Source: Riemerella anatipestifer (GTDB taxonomy: Bacteria; Bacteroidota; Bacteroidia; Flavobacteriales; Weeksellaceae). From it: a stretch of 63,559 bases of DNA. Both the position numbers and the translations under genes were made by a program. The notes below the pieces were generated by a model that saw only the letters and a program-made list of their open reading frames with translations, did no database searches and was not told where the DNA came from. This document shows positions 54,316-62,659 of this stretch, one piece after another. Every line of letters starts with the position of its first letter. The first letter of the stretch is position 1. The DNA lies in assembly GCF_009663465.1 (NCBI RefSeq), contig NZ_QXHU01000002.1, positions 270,028-333,586 of the forward strand, in the 5' to 3' direction.

Positions 54316-55356
54316 TTATTCTTTCCAATCTACCACCGCACGAACAAAGGCTTCGGCGTTTTCTACTGGGATATTAGGTAAGATACCGTGCCCTAGATTT
54401 ACAATGTAGCGGTCTTTGCCAAATCGGCGTATCATATTATCTACCATTTTTCTGATGGTTTCTGGAGTCGAATGCAAACGAGCAGGGTCAAAGTTACCTT
54501 GCAGTGTCATCGTGTGATTGGTGTAAGTTCTTGCCAATTCGGGAGTGATGGTCCAGTCTACTCCCAAAGCAGAGGCTTTAGAGAGCGTCATTTCCTCCAA
54601 TGCAAACCAGCATCCTTTACCAAATACTACCACGTGGGTTAAAGGGCTAAGTGCCTCTACAATCTGCTGAATATACTGCCACGAAAATTCCTGATAATCT
54701 TCTGGAGAAAGCATACCACCCCAAGAATCAAATATTTGAACGGCAGATACGCCCTTCTCTACCTTTCTTTTAAGATAAGCAATGGTGGTATCCGTAATTT
54801 TTTGTAACAGCAAATGTGCCGCCTCGGGTTGTTGGAAACAGAAAGACTTAGCCACATCAAAGGCTTTACTGCCTTTGCCTTCTACACAGTAGCAAAGTAT
54901 CGTCCAAGGGCTTCCTGCAAAGCCTATAAGCGGAATTTCATTATCTAGTTTTTGTAATGTGAGTTCTATGGAATCAAAAACATAGCTCAGACGCTCATTA
55001 ACATCAGGTATCTCTATAGCTTCTACTTGTTCCTTAGTTCTTATAGGCGTTTCTAGCCAAGGTCCCACACTTTCTTTCATTTGGAAATCTAAGCCCATCG
55101 CTTGAGGTACTACCAAAATATCCGAGAACAAAATGGCAGCATCTAGCGGAAATCTTTTAATAGGCATTAAAGTAATGTCCGACGCTAATTCTGGCGTTTG
55201 GCATCTAGTGAAGAAATCATACTTATCTCTCAAGGCACGAAATTCAGGCAAAAATCTCCCTGCCTGTCGCATCATCCACACAGGAGGTCTTTCTACCGAT
55301 TCTCCACGCAAGGCTTTTAGATATAAATCGTTCTTTATCATCATATTTTTATTCAT
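54316..55356 (-). CDS. hemE: Uroporphyrinogen decarboxylase
   Basis: 346 residues. Decarboxylates uroporphyrinogen III to coproporphyrinogen [28 protein letters not shown] has the substrate Arg residues, [12 protein letters not shown] the catalytic Asp, then [20 protein letters not shown] and [20 protein letters not shown]. Start could be the Met six codons later. Last gene of hemA-hemC-hemD-hemE, 12 bases after hemD. Confidence 0.96.
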   Translation of the reverse strand: MNKNMMIKNDLYLKALRGESVERPPVWMMRQAGRFLPEFRALRDKYDFFTRCQTPELASDITLMPIKRFPLDAAILFSDILVVPQAMGLDFQMKESVGPWLETPIRTKEQVEAIEIPDVNERLSYVFDSIELTLQKLDNEIPLIGFAGSPWTILCYCVEGKGSKAFDVAKSFCFQQPEAAHLLLQKITDTTIAYLKRKVEKGVSAVQIFDSWGGMLSPEDYQEFSWQYIQQIVEALSPLTHVVVFGKGCWFALEEMTLSKASALGVDWTITPELARTYTNHTMTLQGNFDPARLHSTPETIRKMVDNMIRRFGKDRYIVNLGHGILPNIPVENAEAFVRAVVDWKE

Positions 55357-55368
55357 TTTTAAAGTTGG

Positions 55369-56028
55369 TTAGACTACCGATTTTACTAGACTAAGCAAAT
55401 CGTTGAGGTTTTGCTTGGTGCTAATTATAGGTTTCTGTGAGGTGTATTTTGCCACTTCCAAAGCGGTGGTATTTCCTATACAAAAGACCATTTCATCGGT
55501 TATAGAATTATTTTTTACAAAGCTACGAACTCCACTTGGACTAAAAAAAACTAAAGCATCATATTTTTTGTTAAGAGTAGGGTGTAGAAGTTCGGTTTCG
55601 TAAACTATTTTCTTTATATAATTCGCATTGTGATTAGCGATGCTTTTTTCTAAAGTATCCAATGCAAGGTTGCCACAAAAGTGAACAAAATCAGGATTAT
55701 CCCATTGCTGTTGAAGTATAAACGAGGCTAATTCTTCGGCATTCTTAGCCGTATGTAGAGTTTTGATGCCTTTTTCTGCAAGTTTGCTTTCAGTTTTGCC
55801 ACCTACACAAATCACAGATGAATGAGGTGCATCAAAACCGTTTTTAAAAAAGCCTTCCACCCCATTTGCACTAGTGAATATAAGTGTTTTATTACGCAGA
55901 CTAATCTTTTCGGTATTGATGAATTTAATTCTAATAAAATCTTTGGTATCAACCTCTAGTCCTTTGTTTAAAAGGAGTTGGCGTTTTTCAGGATTGATTT
56001 CCTTAGTCAAGAGAATAGAACTAGCCAT
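55369..56028 (-). CDS. hemD: Uroporphyrinogen-III synthase
   Basis: 219 residues. Two-domain HemD fold; sequence is poorly conserved in general, but FTSANGVEGFFKNG, CVGGKTESKLAEKGI and FFSPSGVRSFV are typical. Position between hemC (11 bases) and hemE (12 bases) supports the call. Closes hydroxymethylbilane with inversion of ring D. Confidence 0.88.
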   Translation of the reverse strand: MASSILLTKEINPEKRQLLLNKGLEVDTKDFIRIKFINTEKISLRNKTLIFTSANGVEGFFKNGFDAPHSSVICVGGKTESKLAEKGIKTLHTAKNAEELASFILQQQWDNPDFVHFCGNLALDTLEKSIANHNANYIKKIVYETELLHPTLNKKYDALVFFSPSGVRSFVKNNSITDEMVFCIGNTTALEVAKYTSQKPIISTKQNLNDLLSLVKSVV

Positions 56029-56039
56029 TAAAAAAGAGT

Positions 56040-56960
56040 TTAAAGTTCTTTTTTAATTTGGTCCATTATGGCTTTACCTCCATTAGCTAGGAGTTTATCG
56101 GCGAGTTCATTACCGAAGTTTCTTCCTTGTTTCCACGCAAAAGTTTCGTTAAGTTCAAGGCATTCTTTTCCGTTCAATGAGCATAATCTCCCTTGGAATT
56201 TAATTTCTTCCTCATTAAACTCTGCAAAAGCTCCGATTGGTGCTGTACAACCGCCTTCTAATCTGTTCAGAAATTGGCGTTCTATTTCCACGCATACTTG
56301 GGTCTGATGGTGGTTGATGGTTTTCACAATTTCGTTGATTTCGGTATTATCAGTGTGTCCTGCTACGGTAACCACCCCTTGCGAAGGAGCCGAAATCATA
56401 AAAGGTAAATGCTCGTACGGAATATCTAATGCCATTCTTTTAAGACCGGCTAAAGAAAACAGCGTTGCATCTGCGATGCCGTCTTCTAGTTTTTGCAGTC
56501 GGGTTTGTACATTACCTCTGATGTCCGAAAATTTGGTATTTGGGAATTGTTTCAACCAAAAGGCTCTTCTACGAAGGCTGCTAGTTGCTATTGTGAGTTC
56601 TTCTAGCGGTTGGTCTTTAGCGTTGCTACTTCTTACCAAAACATCTTGCGGATAATCTCTTTCTAAGTAGGCTATCAGCGCTATATTTTGAGGTAATTGT
56701 GTAGGGACGTCTTTAAGAGAATGTACAGCTATATCTATTTGTTTATTGAGTAGAGCAATGTCTAAATCTTTGGTGAAAACTCCTGTAATGCCTAAAGAAT
56801 AAAGCGGTTGAGTTAAATTTTTATCACCAGACGAAACGATAGGTACAATTTCGGTAGCATAGTTTTTTTGTTCCAAAGCTGCTGCTACTTCTTTAGCTTG
56901 CCATAAAGCTAAAGGTGAATTTCGGGTGCCTATTTTAATGGTGTTTTTCATTAAACTCAT
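56040..56960 (-). CDS. hemC: Hydroxymethylbilane synthase (porphobilinogen deaminase)
   Basis: 306 residues. IKIGTRNSPLALWQAKEV, HSLKDVPTQLP, ATSSLRRRAFWL and LEGGCTAPIGAFAEF, with the Cys that binds the dipyrromethane cofactor. Overlaps the 3' end of hemA by up to 26 bases (Met 1 or Met 4 as start). Confidence 0.95.
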   Translation of the reverse strand: MSLMKNTIKIGTRNSPLALWQAKEVAAALEQKNYATEIVPIVSSGDKNLTQPLYSLGITGVFTKDLDIALLNKQIDIAVHSLKDVPTQLPQNIALIAYLERDYPQDVLVRSSNAKDQPLEELTIATSSLRRRAFWLKQFPNTKFSDIRGNVQTRLQKLEDGIADATLFSLAGLKRMALDIPYEHLPFMISAPSQGVVTVAGHTDNTEINEIVKTINHHQTQVCVEIERQFLNRLEGGCTAPIGAFAEFNEEEIKFQGRLCSLNGKECLELNETFAWKQGRNFGNELADKLLANGGKAIMDQIKKEL

Positions 56961-58212
56961 CTATTGGTTGTTGTACAAAAATATCGTTCATTAGCTTAGA
57001 AATTTCCTCTGCTTTCATTGGATTATCTATGATGAACTTCGCAAATCTGTTGGTGATTTTTTGGATAACCTTGTTACTTAGCTCCATATCCTCTATACCT
57101 ATGTACTTGTGTTTGCGGTAGAAATGGTGCATCTCGTTTTCTTCTATTTTCTTTAAAGAAGATTTGAAATGAAGGATATTAGGAGTATATTTTCTTTTCT
57201 TTTCCCACTCTAGAAACTCTTTACCCATTTCCTTGATAATCCTTTCCGCTTTAGGGATTTCCTTTTTTCTAATTTCTAAGGTTTCCTGTATTTTTTCAGA
57301 AAGTTTATCCACATCTATCAGCTCCACCAAAGGAAGTTCCTCTACGGATTTGTCTACATTATGAGGGATAGCAAGGTCTATGACTAGCATTTCTTTACCT
57401 TCTGGCAAATCTTCTCTGTTAATAATGGGTTTAGATGCTCCAGTAGCTACAATTAGAATGTCTGTATTAGAAATTTCATCTTTAATATTAGAAAAATCGG
57501 TGTACGGGATTCCAAATTTATCAGCTACTATTTTAGCATTTTCTAGAGTTCGGTTAGCTATTTTAACCTTTGGGCGGTAGAGGTGTTTCATAAGATTTTC
57601 TACCGTATTTTGTCCAATTTCGCCTATCCCTAAAAGTAGAATATTTTTATCTTGAAGTTGCGTTTTATGGTTAAGGATATAATGTACCGCAGCATAAGAA
57701 ACTGAAGCTGCACCATTGCTAATTCCAGTTTGATTTTTAATCTTTTTTGAAATCTGAATGGCATAGTTAATGGCTCTCTCCATATAGGAGTTGGTAGTTC
57801 TTTTGTAAGTTTTGAATCTAGAATAAGCCTTTTTAATTTGGGAAATAATTTCAAAATCGCCTAATATTTGGCTTTCCAAACCTGCTGCCACACGAAAAAG
57901 ATGATTGAGAGCTTCTTCTGCTTTTTTAACCTCACAATATTTTATAAATTCTACTAATTCTACTCCCACAATATCACAAAAAAGCTGTGCTACAAACATA
58001 TAATTGTGGGTAGTGGTGTAGATTTCTGTCCTATTACAGGTAGAAACTACAAAAGCATCACCCATATTTCTTTGATGAATTTTATTGACAAAATCTTGTA
58101 TGTGTTCATCAAAAAAAGCAAATCTTCCACGTGTTTCAGTATCAGCCTTTTCAAAGCTAATACTAAGTACAGTGAAATGTGCAGTCTTATATGAGCTATT
58201 TGGGGAATGCAT
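56935..58212 (-). CDS. hemA: Glutamyl-tRNA reductase
   Basis: About 425 residues from ATG 58212. First step of tetrapyrrole synthesis from glutamyl-tRNA. FVVSTCNRTEIYTTT has the catalytic Cys; LGIGEIGQNTVENLM is the NADPH site; IKKAYSRFK and the long C-terminal dimer helix follow. I prefer 58212 over an in-frame start at 58230, because the latter overlaps the -7 element TAAATTTG (58228-58235). Confidence 0.95.
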   Translation of the reverse strand: MHSPNSSYKTAHFTVLSISFEKADTETRGRFAFFDEHIQDFVNKIHQRNMGDAFVVSTCNRTEIYTTTHNYMFVAQLFCDIVGVELVEFIKYCEVKKAEEALNHLFRVAAGLESQILGDFEIISQIKKAYSRFKTYKRTTNSYMERAINYAIQISKKIKNQTGISNGAASVSYAAVHYILNHKTQLQDKNILLLGIGEIGQNTVENLMKHLYRPKVKIANRTLENAKIVADKFGIPYTDFSNIKDEISNTDILIVATGASKPIINREDLPEGKEMLVIDLAIPHNVDKSVEELPLVELIDVDKLSEKIQETLEIRKKEIPKAERIIKEMGKEFLEWEKKRKYTPNILHFKSSLKKIEENEMHHFYRKHKYIGIEDMELSNKVIQKITNRFAKFIIDNPMKAEEISKLMNDIFVQQPIDEFNEKHH

Positions 58213-58227
58213 AAGTTTGTAAGACCG

Positions 58228-58235
58228 CAAATTTA
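58228..58235 (-). promoter_or_regulatory. -7 element of the hem operon
   Basis: TAAATTTG on the minus strand, 15 bases before ATG 58212, so the leader is very short. Confidence 0.5.
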
Positions 58236-58395
58236 CAGTTTTTTTCTGGTTTGGTAAAAACTTTAAAGTAGGGTAGGGAAACTAAATTTCTCTAATCAAG
58301 TTATTTGGAATGAATCTTAATTGAGGTTGTCATTAGAATTGTTGTGGATTTTTAATTAGCTTGTTTATTAGAGTAGAATTTTTTTCAAAAAACAT

Positions 58396-58403
58396 TATAT
58401 TTG
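58396..58403 (+). promoter_or_regulatory. -7 element of the second Crp-like gene
   Basis: TATATTTG, 86 bases before the GTG start. Confidence 0.5.
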
Positions 58404-58489
58404 TCATACCATATTAGCCTATATTTTAGGTATCACTATTATGATCGAGAAAATATATAATTGTGATTATTTGTTGTAAAGGATAATTA

Positions 58490-59062
58490 GTGGATAAACT
58501 TGTCAAATATTTAGAAGATAATTATAATATTTCTGATGAAGAAATAGCTTTGTTAGAGCAGTGTATTGAAGCTTATACTTACACTAAAGGTTCTTGCATC
58601 TCGTCTGTTGGAGCTATAGTTGATAAGATATATTTTATTGACGAGGGTATAATGAGAGCATATTATACTGGTGAAACAGATCTGGAAATAACAAGAAGAT
58701 TTTATTTTGAAAATGATTTTTGTACCAATTGGGTTAGTTTCCGTAATCGCATTCCAAGTGTGGAATATATTGAGGCCGTAAATGATGTTTCTGGAGTTTC
58801 TATTTCATTCTCTGATTTTATGAAACTTTTGGAGACTTCTACTAATTTTAAGAATATTTACGCACATATTTTAGAAAAATTTCAAGATTATCATTTGAAA
58901 AAATTCCATTTTATAAATAATCTTACTCTGCTGGAACAAGTAAATGGTATGGAACTTTATTTTCCGAAACTGCGACAAAAAATTTCTAATAAGCTATTAG
59001 CTTCTTTTTTACATATAACCCCGCAGCATCTATGTAGAGTGAAAAAAAAGTTAATCAAGTAA
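58490..59062 (+). CDS. Crp/Fnr-family regulator
   Basis: 190 residues from GTG 58490 (in-frame TAA two codons upstream). Cyclic-nucleotide-binding-like fold (YTKGSCISSVGAIVDKIYFIDEGIMRAYYTG) and a short C-terminal HTH (NKLLASFLHITPQHLCRVKKKL). The segment RRFYFENDFCTNWVSFRNRIPS is typical of Bacteroidota Crp proteins that do not bind cAMP. AT-rich. No target site recognised; it precedes the secreted Cys-rich cluster. Confidence 0.85.
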   Translation: MDKLVKYLEDNYNISDEEIALLEQCIEAYTYTKGSCISSVGAIVDKIYFIDEGIMRAYYTGETDLEITRRFYFENDFCTNWVSFRNRIPSVEYIEAVNDVSGVSISFSDFMKLLETSTNFKNIYAHILEKFQDYHLKKFHFINNLTLLEQVNGMELYFPKLRQKISNKLLASFLHITPQHLCRVKKKLIK

Positions 59063-59212
59063 TTGATTTATTAACATTTGTTCATTGATTAATTGAGTTT
59101 ATTTTTTCAAATTTGTGTCTACGGAATTATTGTTAGGGGTGATAATCCGAAAACATCCCGCTTTTTAAAAGTGAAGCATATTGCAAAGTAGTAGGATAAT
59201 ACATTTTTTATT

Positions 59213-59713
59213 ATGAGAACAAAATTTTTTATATCTACATTCATTCTAATGTTTTTATTCTCTTTCGCTAATGATAGAGGATTGGTGCAGTTTCCAAAAT
59301 ATTCTAAAGATATGGATAAAGGATTTGATTGTAGTGCTAAGTGTTGGTTTAATTCTTGTGCAGGGGCAGGAACCTGTTCTTGTGCTTGTGGATTTTTTTG
59401 TTGTGATTGTGCCCCTTCAAACCCTAAAGAACAACAACCTAGAAATGTTAATATTAAAGATATTTCAATTAATGAAGGACAATACAAACGTATAAGCTTT
59501 TTTGCCTCTTTGTTAAAGAGTATGAATAATGAACTAGCAGATAATGTTTATAATAACTTAGCACTAATGTTGTCTTATTATAAAAATGAAGATAACGACA
59601 AATTTAATGAATACAGAAATAAATTCGTTAATGCTTTAAATAACTTAGATGGAAATCAGAAAAAAGAAATTAACCTGTATTTCATAAAAGTAGGAGCAAA
59701 GGAAAGAATTTAG
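59213..59713 (+). CDS. Small secreted Cys-rich protein
   Basis: 166 residues. Signal peptide to about residue 19 (LMFLFSFA). Nine Cys fall in residues 40-66, in the order C40, C44, C49, C55, C57, C59, C63, C64, C66 (segment with CSAKCWFNSC and CSCACGFFCCDC). The rest (about 85-166) is helical and charged, with no Cys. Unknown function; the cluster could bind metals or form disulfides. First gene of a unit of secreted proteins; a terminator follows. Confidence 0.7.
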   Translation: MRTKFFISTFILMFLFSFANDRGLVQFPKYSKDMDKGFDCSAKCWFNSCAGAGTCSCACGFFCCDCAPSNPKEQQPRNVNIKDISINEGQYKRISFFASLLKSMNNELADNVYNNLALMLSYYKNEDNDKFNEYRNKFVNALNNLDGNQKKEINLYFIKVGAKERI

Positions 59714-59723
59714 TTAGTAAATG

Positions 59724-59757
59724 AAAAGACTGTATCATTTCATTGATATAGTCTTTT
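59724..59757 (+). terminator. Terminator after the Cys-rich gene
   Basis: AAAAGACTGTATCA pairs with TGATATAGTCTTTT (one mismatch). Confidence 0.75.
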
Positions 59758-59771
59758 AAATTTTATCAAAA

Positions 59772-60584
59772 ATGAGAATTAAATTATTGCTTTTTTTTCT
59801 TGTTTTTTGGAATTTTAGTATTTTTCCTCAAAACTTAGATGTCACTTATAAGATGGTTTATAGACCAAATAAAAATAATTTATCTTATATAGAAGAAGAT
59901 ATTTTTGTTTTAAAAATTCGTGATCATCAATCCTTGTATTTTAGTATTAAATACGATTATTTAATTAATCATCAGGGGGAGGCTATGAAGCAAGGAATTA
60001 ACCCTAATAAAGTGAGTAATAATTATTTTATTATAAAAGAAGATTCTAAAATTTTTCATTTAAGACCTATTGATAATGATTTTATGAAGTATGAGGAAAA
60101 AGAATTTCCAAAATGGGATATAAAAGATAATATGAGGCAAATAGATTCCTTAAAGGCTTTTAAAGCGGAGGGAAGTTATAGAGGAAGGGAGTATATTGCT
60201 TGGTTTACAACGGATATTCCTGTTGCAGAAGGTCCGTTTAAATTTAAAAATCTTCCAGGTCTAATTTTAGAATTAAGGAGCAAAGATGGTGATTATAGCA
60301 TAACTCTTAATGGGATAGAAAGGAATGAGGAAGAAATAGATTTTCCTGAAGCTATCTTGATTAAAAATAGAGAGAAATATAAGGAGTTGCTCGAAAAATT
60401 TGCCGAAAATCCAAGTTACAAAATGCAACAAAGAGATAGCTCAAACTCATTTAAGTATAAAACTTATATTGGCGGAAAAGAGGTAAATAATGCGGAAAAG
60501 TATAAAGCGTACAATAAATTTGTTTGGGATTTTATGAATAATCACAACAACTCAATAGAAAAAGATGAATTATGGATAAGATAA
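59772..60584 (+). CDS. GLPGLI family secreted protein
   Basis: 270 residues. Signal peptide to about residue 20 (FSIFPQ). The family motif appears as NLPGLI at residues 160-165 within GPFKFKNLPGLILELRSKDG. GLPGLI proteins are common in Bacteroidota; many lie near TonB receptors and their function is not established. The first residue of the motif is Asn instead of Gly. Its end overlaps the next gene by 13 bases. Confidence 0.85.
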   Translation: MRIKLLLFFLVFWNFSIFPQNLDVTYKMVYRPNKNNLSYIEEDIFVLKIRDHQSLYFSIKYDYLINHQGEAMKQGINPNKVSNNYFIIKEDSKIFHLRPIDNDFMKYEEKEFPKWDIKDNMRQIDSLKAFKAEGSYRGREYIAWFTTDIPVAEGPFKFKNLPGLILELRSKDGDYSITLNGIERNEEEIDFPEAILIKNREKYKELLEKFAENPSYKMQQRDSSNSFKYKTYIGGKEVNNAEKYKAYNKFVWDFMNNHNNSIEKDELWIR

Positions 60585-60886
60585 AGTTTTTAGGATTAAC
60601 AGTGTTTTTAGTAATATCGGGAGCTATGAAAGCACAAATGAAGTTTTCTGATAAGAAAGTGGAGGTGTATATTAATTTGAATTGGACAAAGGATTCATTA
60701 GATTTTGCAAAAGAGAAATTAAAAAGTAAAAATATTACTTTTAATTTTTCAAATGTTAAATATAATCCTAATGGAACCATCAAAGGTTTGGAAATAGATG
60801 TTAATAGTAATGATGGTTTTAGCGGAAAGGCTTCAATAGAAGAAATAACTAGTATAATCAGCAAAACGAAAAATACATTTTTTTAA
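60572..60886 (+). CDS. Small secreted protein
   Basis: 104 residues. Signal peptide to about residue 20 (GLTVFLVISGAMKAQ). The mature part has the pattern TKDSLDFAKEKLKSKNITFNFSNVKYNPNGTIKGLEIDVNS. This resembles a repeat I know from the C-termini of Bacteroidota M56/BlaR1-type peptidases, an inference by pattern only. Overlaps the GLPGLI gene, so co-translated. Confidence 0.6.
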   Translation: MDKIKFLGLTVFLVISGAMKAQMKFSDKKVEVYINLNWTKDSLDFAKEKLKSKNITFNFSNVKYNPNGTIKGLEIDVNSNDGFSGKASIEEITSIISKTKNTFF

Positions 60887-60906
60887 AACAAAATGTCCAA
60901 AAAAAA

Positions 60907-60940
60907 TAAAAAAATACCTACTCAAAAAGTAGGTATTTTT
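60907..60940. terminator. Bidirectional terminator between the GLPGLI unit and dam
   Basis: AAAAAATACCTACT, loop CAAAA, AGTAGGTATTTTTT; perfect 14-bp stem. Confidence 0.85.
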
Positions 60941-60972
60941 TCTCTTATTAAAGTAATGCGTTTAGTTCTAGT

Positions 60973-61821
60973 TTAATTTTTTTTTAAATGATACATTAAA
61001 TCGGTGTACCCTGTGTTGTGTGTAGTCTTATTATTCACTGCAGTTCTAGTTGCCCCCTTGAAAGGGTTGGAGTTGTTAGATGTACGAGTTTCTAGCCATT
61101 GACATAATTCAACTATTTGCGACTTATTGCTGGTAAAGTAGAAATAATTAGAGCCTTGTAAAGTTTCTAAAACCTCTAAATAATCAGACAACTTCCAATA
61201 ACTTTCTTTATTATAAGTCGATGTGTCTGTTGATAGATAAGGAGGATCTACCAAAAAAACAACATTATTTTTACCTCTATATATCTCAAATAGTTTTTTA
61301 TAATCCTCTGACACTACTTCTATTCCTTCTAAATAATCATCAGCGGGGTCATAATTGCTTCTTCGAACACTATTATAAAGTGTGTCTTCTGTAAAATCCT
61401 TTAACTTAGTTCCGTAATTCATAGAAAATTTAAGGGAGCTAGATAGGCTTATCCAATCTACAAAACCTCGTTCGTCAGCTTTTTTAAGTATTTTACAAAC
61501 AGCTTCTCGTTCTGCTCCTTCTATCTTTTTGCCTCTTGGTGTTTGCAAGTTCAGAGCTCTAAGCTCGTCTAGTATTTGGTTTGTTTTTGGGATAGCCTCT
61601 AGACGCTTACGGAAGTTGTCGTAATCATTATAAATCACTTTTGCATTAGGATGTACACACTTAACCGTGTGGCTTAATAGCCCTGAACCACCAAATAAAT
61701 CAATATAAATAGCATTACTAGGATATTCCTTAACTGCTTGACTGAAATGTCTAATAAATCCTTTTTTTTGTCCTTGAAACGGCAAGGGTGCCGATTTCCA
61801 TTGTTTTCTTGTTTTATTCAT
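60973..61821 (-). CDS. D12-class DNA adenine methylase (phage type)
   Basis: 282 residues. SAM motif IYIDLFGGSGLLSHTV and catalytic VDPPYLS (DPPY near residues 191-194); the N-terminal PLPFQGQKKGFIRHF replaces the usual PFLKWAGGK. This is the form found in prophages of Bacteroidota. It probably methylates adenine at N6; the target sequence is unknown. No -7 element upstream on this strand, so it is probably co-transcribed with the prophage genes across the hairpin region. Confidence 0.88.
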   Translation of the reverse strand: MNKTRKQWKSAPLPFQGQKKGFIRHFSQAVKEYPSNAIYIDLFGGSGLLSHTVKCVHPNAKVIYNDYDNFRKRLEAIPKTNQILDELRALNLQTPRGKKIEGAEREAVCKILKKADERGFVDWISLSSSLKFSMNYGTKLKDFTEDTLYNSVRRSNYDPADDYLEGIEVVSEDYKKLFEIYRGKNNVVFLVDPPYLSTDTSTYNKESYWKLSDYLEVLETLQGSNYFYFTSNKSQIVELCQWLETRTSNNSNPFKGATRTAVNNKTTHNTGYTDLMYHLKKN

Positions 61822-61844
61822 TTTTTTATCTGTTTTTTAATTAT

Positions 61845-61852
61845 TATCTTTG
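61845..61852 (+). promoter_or_regulatory. -7 element on the plus strand before the hairpin
   Basis: TATCTTTG directly before the hairpin element at 61858; no TTG at normal spacing. Confidence 0.35.
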
Positions 61853-61857
61853 CTTCT

Positions 61858-61954
61858 CCTACGGTAAGAAACACAAAACCCACAATCAGAAGACTTTTTT
61901 AGTCCTCCAACTGTGGGCTTTGTGCTAAATTAAATTACCGTAGGAAGTTTTTTA
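61858..61954. ncRNA. Candidate structured RNA (long hairpin between prophage genes and dam)
   Basis: Nested arms: CCTACGGTAA / TTACCGTAGG (61858-61867, 61935-61944, 10 bp perfect), CACAAAACCCACA / TGTGGGCTTTGTG (61872-61884, 61912-61924, 12 of 13), and an apical GACT/AGTC stem. On the plus strand a -7 element ends 5 bases before it and AAGTTTTTT follows it. On the minus strand both mismatches become G-U pairs. Strand is left open. Confidence 0.5.
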
Positions 61955-61968
61955 ATTTGTTGGAGGAC
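61902..61968. repeat. 10-bp inverted repeat that competes with the hairpin
   Basis: GTCCTCCAAC (61902-61911) in the apical part of the hairpin and GTTGGAGGAC (61959-61968) just outside it are perfect complements, so a second, mutually exclusive fold is possible. Confidence 0.75.
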
Positions 61969-62008
61969 ATTTTTATCGTCTATCCTCCCTCGGCGTTTTA
62001 AAACCTTT

Positions 62009-62332
62009 TTAAAATAACTTTAAAAAAGCATAGCATTTTCGGTTTTTCAAATACTCTAAATCGCTTTGATTGCCGTACGCTTCCTGTTCAAATATGATGT
62101 TCCGATAGGCTTGTCTATGGTTCTTGTACCTAAACAAGTTCCATAGGTAGTTTAGCCCATACCAAACGAAAAAAGGCAAAATCAGTAATTCTAATTGCTG
62201 TCTTAGATGTATTTTCTCGTGGTTCAACAAGTACCTGTTACTTTGATACTTTTTCTTCTTTAGAAAGATGAAAGGAAACACCGCAATGGCGGTGTAACCT
62301 CTCGGTACTAAATACTTACTTATTATTACCAT
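62009..62332 (-). CDS. Small prophage-type membrane protein with HEKIH motif
   Basis: About 107 residues from ATG 62332 (an upstream in-frame TTG at 62359 is less likely). The motif LNHEKIHLRQQLELLILPFFVWYGLNYLW has H-E-x-x-H at residues 38-42, followed by a hydrophobic span. It resembles zinc-peptidase-like small proteins common in Bacteroidota genomes and prophages. Whether it cuts peptides is unknown. Overlaps the next upstream gene by 17 bases. Confidence 0.65.
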   Translation of the reverse strand: MVIISKYLVPRGYTAIAVFPFIFLKKKKYQSNRYLLNHEKIHLRQQLELLILPFFVWYGLNYLWNLFRYKNHRQAYRNIIFEQEAYGNQSDLEYLKNRKCYAFLKLF

Positions 62333-62639
62333 CTTCTGCCTCTTTTTTTTCAACTTCAAAGCCGTTTATTATTTCTAAGATAGTGGCAAAGGCAGTGTTT
62401 ACCACCTGTAAATCTTCTACATTATTTACACCTTGTCCATTCAGGGACAATCCACCACCTTTCGAGTAGGTTCCTGATAAGGTTTTCCCGTCTTGTAATT
62501 GAGTTCTGAAATTGACCATTTGGGGAGTTTTATTATTGTAATCAGTTTCGTACTGATAATAAATTTGTTTTTCCCCAATGTTTTCCATTAGCGTTGTTGC
62601 TACTCTCTCGTTAACTTTTTGTAAGTTTTTTGTTTTCAT
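62316..62639 (-). CDS. Prophage-type hypothetical protein
   Basis: 107 residues, soluble. It begins MKTKNLQKVNERVATTLMENIGEKQIYYQYETDYNNKTP and ends with an acidic tail. No family recognised. Between the tail protein gene (20 bases) and the HEKIH gene (overlap), on the same strand, so part of the prophage operon. Confidence 0.6.
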   Translation of the reverse strand: MKTKNLQKVNERVATTLMENIGEKQIYYQYETDYNNKTPQMVNFRTQLQDGKTLSGTYSKGGGLSLNGQGVNNVEDLQVVNTAFATILEIINGFEVEKKEAEDGNNK

Positions 62640-62659
62640 AGTTTTATTGTTTTTAAAAA

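Noticed and set aside
59119-59487. Minus-strand frame of 122 codons opposite the Cys-rich gene
   Set aside because: The plus-strand frame has a signal peptide, patterned Cys and a following terminator; the minus frame shows none of these.
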